NCBI GenBank assembly: GCA_964476155.1
Contig: CAYYYS010000055.1
Location: 1 to 15,634, forward strand
From: JAHIYU01 sp964476155
Lineage (GTDB): Bacteria > Krumholzibacteriota > Krumholzibacteriia > LZORAL124-64-63
Direction of reading: 5' to 3'
Length of the DNA: 15,634 nt
Below are positions 15,082-15,634 of the stretch, in pieces. Position numbers and translations under genes: made by a program. Position 1 is the stretch's first letter; each line of letters starts with the position of its first letter. A model generated the notes under the pieces. That model ran no database searches. It had not been told where the DNA came from and was given only the letters and a program-made list of their open reading frames with translations.

Positions 15082-15187
15082 GATCTCCACCTGTTGGGTT
15101 GTGAATGCAACCCGTCTGCGGTTGCGGTATCTGTCTGTTAACAAATACCTTACACCAGCAGGTGGAGTCTTTCAACTGGGAAAAACG
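14982..15187 (-). mobile_element. Remnant of an IS1380-like insertion sequence (one end only)
   Basis: About 205 bp unrelated to the genes on either side. It holds one probable IS end (near 15187), a leader with a strong inverted repeat, and the first 33 transposase codons. The right edge is placed where the NADAR protein loses similarity (15186-15192), the left edge where both the fourth operon gene and the transposase break off (14980-14984). The other IS end is missing, so no terminal inverted repeat pair or target duplication can be shown. A later deletion or rearrangement must have joined the IS interior to the operon. Confidence 0.6.
15085..15167 (-). promoter_or_regulatory. Inverted repeat masking the transposase ribosome binding site
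   Basis: Arms at 15085-15097 and 15155-15167 pair over 13 bp (one G-U), with three further pairs after a bulge. On the minus-strand RNA the downstream arm contains the transposase ribosome binding site GGUGGAG, so a transcript entering from outside the element would hide it. Smaller hairpins lie inside (GGGTTG/CAACCC at 15096-15113; GGTAT/ATACC at 15126-15149). Inside-end read-through protection of this kind is known for IS10 and IS50. Confidence 0.5.
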
Positions 15188-15612
15188 CTCAATTTAGGTC
15201 TCAGATATTTGTTCTGAAAGAACTTGGCCCTAAGCGCCGCACGCATGGTTTCTTCTTTGATCTCTTCCCAATCCCCCCGCAGATCCTCCGGATATCTCCG
15301 AAACCAGGACTTCCGCGCCATCTCTGGATCCCCCATCCGACTATCCCCCACATACTTCGACCACGAAGCATGTCGCTTCCGACCAAGCTCGGCCCGATAC
15401 GCCGGATTAGCCGACTTTCGCGACTGGTAGTACATCTCCACGTGTGGCCACTCTTGCCCGTCCAACACGAAAGGTGCGGGACAGAAATTCGAGAGGAGGT
15501 AGAAGTCGGCCCGATCACGATTGCGGAACAGGATCCGACCGTCATCGGGAACGGGAGGAAAGGCGCACCAGGTACCGGTCCACTGCTGTCCAAGATAATC
15601 CACTCTTAACAT
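15172..15612 (-). pseudogene. NADAR-domain (YbiA-like) protein, 3' end lost
   Basis: A 146-residue frame with the NADAR core: DFYLLSNFCPAPFVLDGQEWPHVEMYYQSRKS near residues 36-70, then KYVGDSR and TMRAALRAKFFQN. NADAR proteins act on ADP-ribosylated or related N-glycosidic compounds; the YbiA branch is linked to riboflavin intermediates. Members normally continue past NxxLRxxLLATGD to a conserved Trp/Gly C-terminal motif. Here similarity ends at KYLRPKL (residue ~141), followed by five foreign residues and a stop inside the IS1380-like fragment. The C-terminal part, which contributes conserved active-site residues, is missing, so the protein is probably inactive. The ATG at 15612 has a G-rich stretch (AGGGGGGAGA) just upstream. 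Nothing is known of its neighbours beyond the window. Confidence 0.75.
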
Positions 15613-15634
15613 TCTCCCCCCTGATTTCCCCCTC

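Noticed and set aside
15085..15167. Possible integron attC site or riboswitch
   Set aside because: The core motifs of attC are not present in the right order, no riboswitch class is recognised, and the link to a transposase ribosome binding site gives a simpler explanation.
15436..15441. A fourth CACGTG hexamer
   Set aside because: It is inside the NADAR coding sequence and lacks the TTT/AAA flanks of the three intergenic copies; a bare hexamer is expected several times by chance in this length.

Overview
The window reads as about 15.6 kb of a high-GC (roughly 60 percent, judged by eye) Gram-negative chromosome from an uncultured lineage. The best clue is the beta-helix protein at 7119-8567, which ends in a type IX secretion-like C-terminal sorting domain (NYPNPFN ... 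GVYFLRL ... VRMLLSK). Such tails are typical of the Fibrobacterota-Chlorobiota-Bacteroidota group and relatives such as Krumholzibacteriota, Eisenbacteria and Latescibacterota. That placement is an inference. No rRNA, tRNA or CRISPR array was seen.

Layout. From 323 to 10779 every gene lies on the minus strand. Reading downward from 10779 they are: a large DUF6930/DUF7309-like protein with a poly-lysine tail (8749-10779); a secreted beta-helix protein with its own good promoter and terminator (7119-8567); a secreted C69 dipeptidase followed 50 bp later by a DinB-fold protein (5330-6964, 4749-5279, probable operon); a 54-residue zinc ribbon (4229-4393); a small exported protein (3695-4054); and a YgfK-type flavin/iron-sulfur oxidoreductase (323-3568). 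At 10.8-11.1 kb the direction changes. A plus-strand operon follows: a cysteine-rich TPR protein (11078-12091), a DUF6880-like protein (12078-13295), a 535-residue partner (13292-14899), and the first ~29 codons of a fourth gene. These genes are linked by 14-, 4- and 4-nt overlaps. The operon is cut at about 14982 by a ~205-bp fragment of what looks like an IS1380-family element (one end plus 33 transposase codons), which in turn interrupts a NADAR (YbiA-like) gene on the minus strand.

Regulatory structure is the most unexpected part. Three intergenic regions carry the same palindrome type, TTTNCACGTGNAAA (4658, 8720, 10923), and none was found inside genes. A second palindrome, CATCACCCCGGGGTGATG, occurs on both sides of the zinc-ribbon gene (4100 and, extended to 28 bp, 4693). 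The ygfK leader holds a strong inverted repeat that either overlaps a possible -10 box or forms a hairpin whose loop could pair with the ribosome binding site.

How the genes may work together. The dipeptidase/DinB pair, the beta-helix protein and the small exported protein look like cell-envelope or secreted functions. YgfK is cytoplasmic redox chemistry, here without its usual purine-catabolism partners in view. The 8.7-14.9 kb block is a set of large, soluble, mostly alpha-helical repeat proteins of unknown function, arranged divergently around one shared palindrome. It is the best candidate here for an undescribed system, but its right end has been lost.
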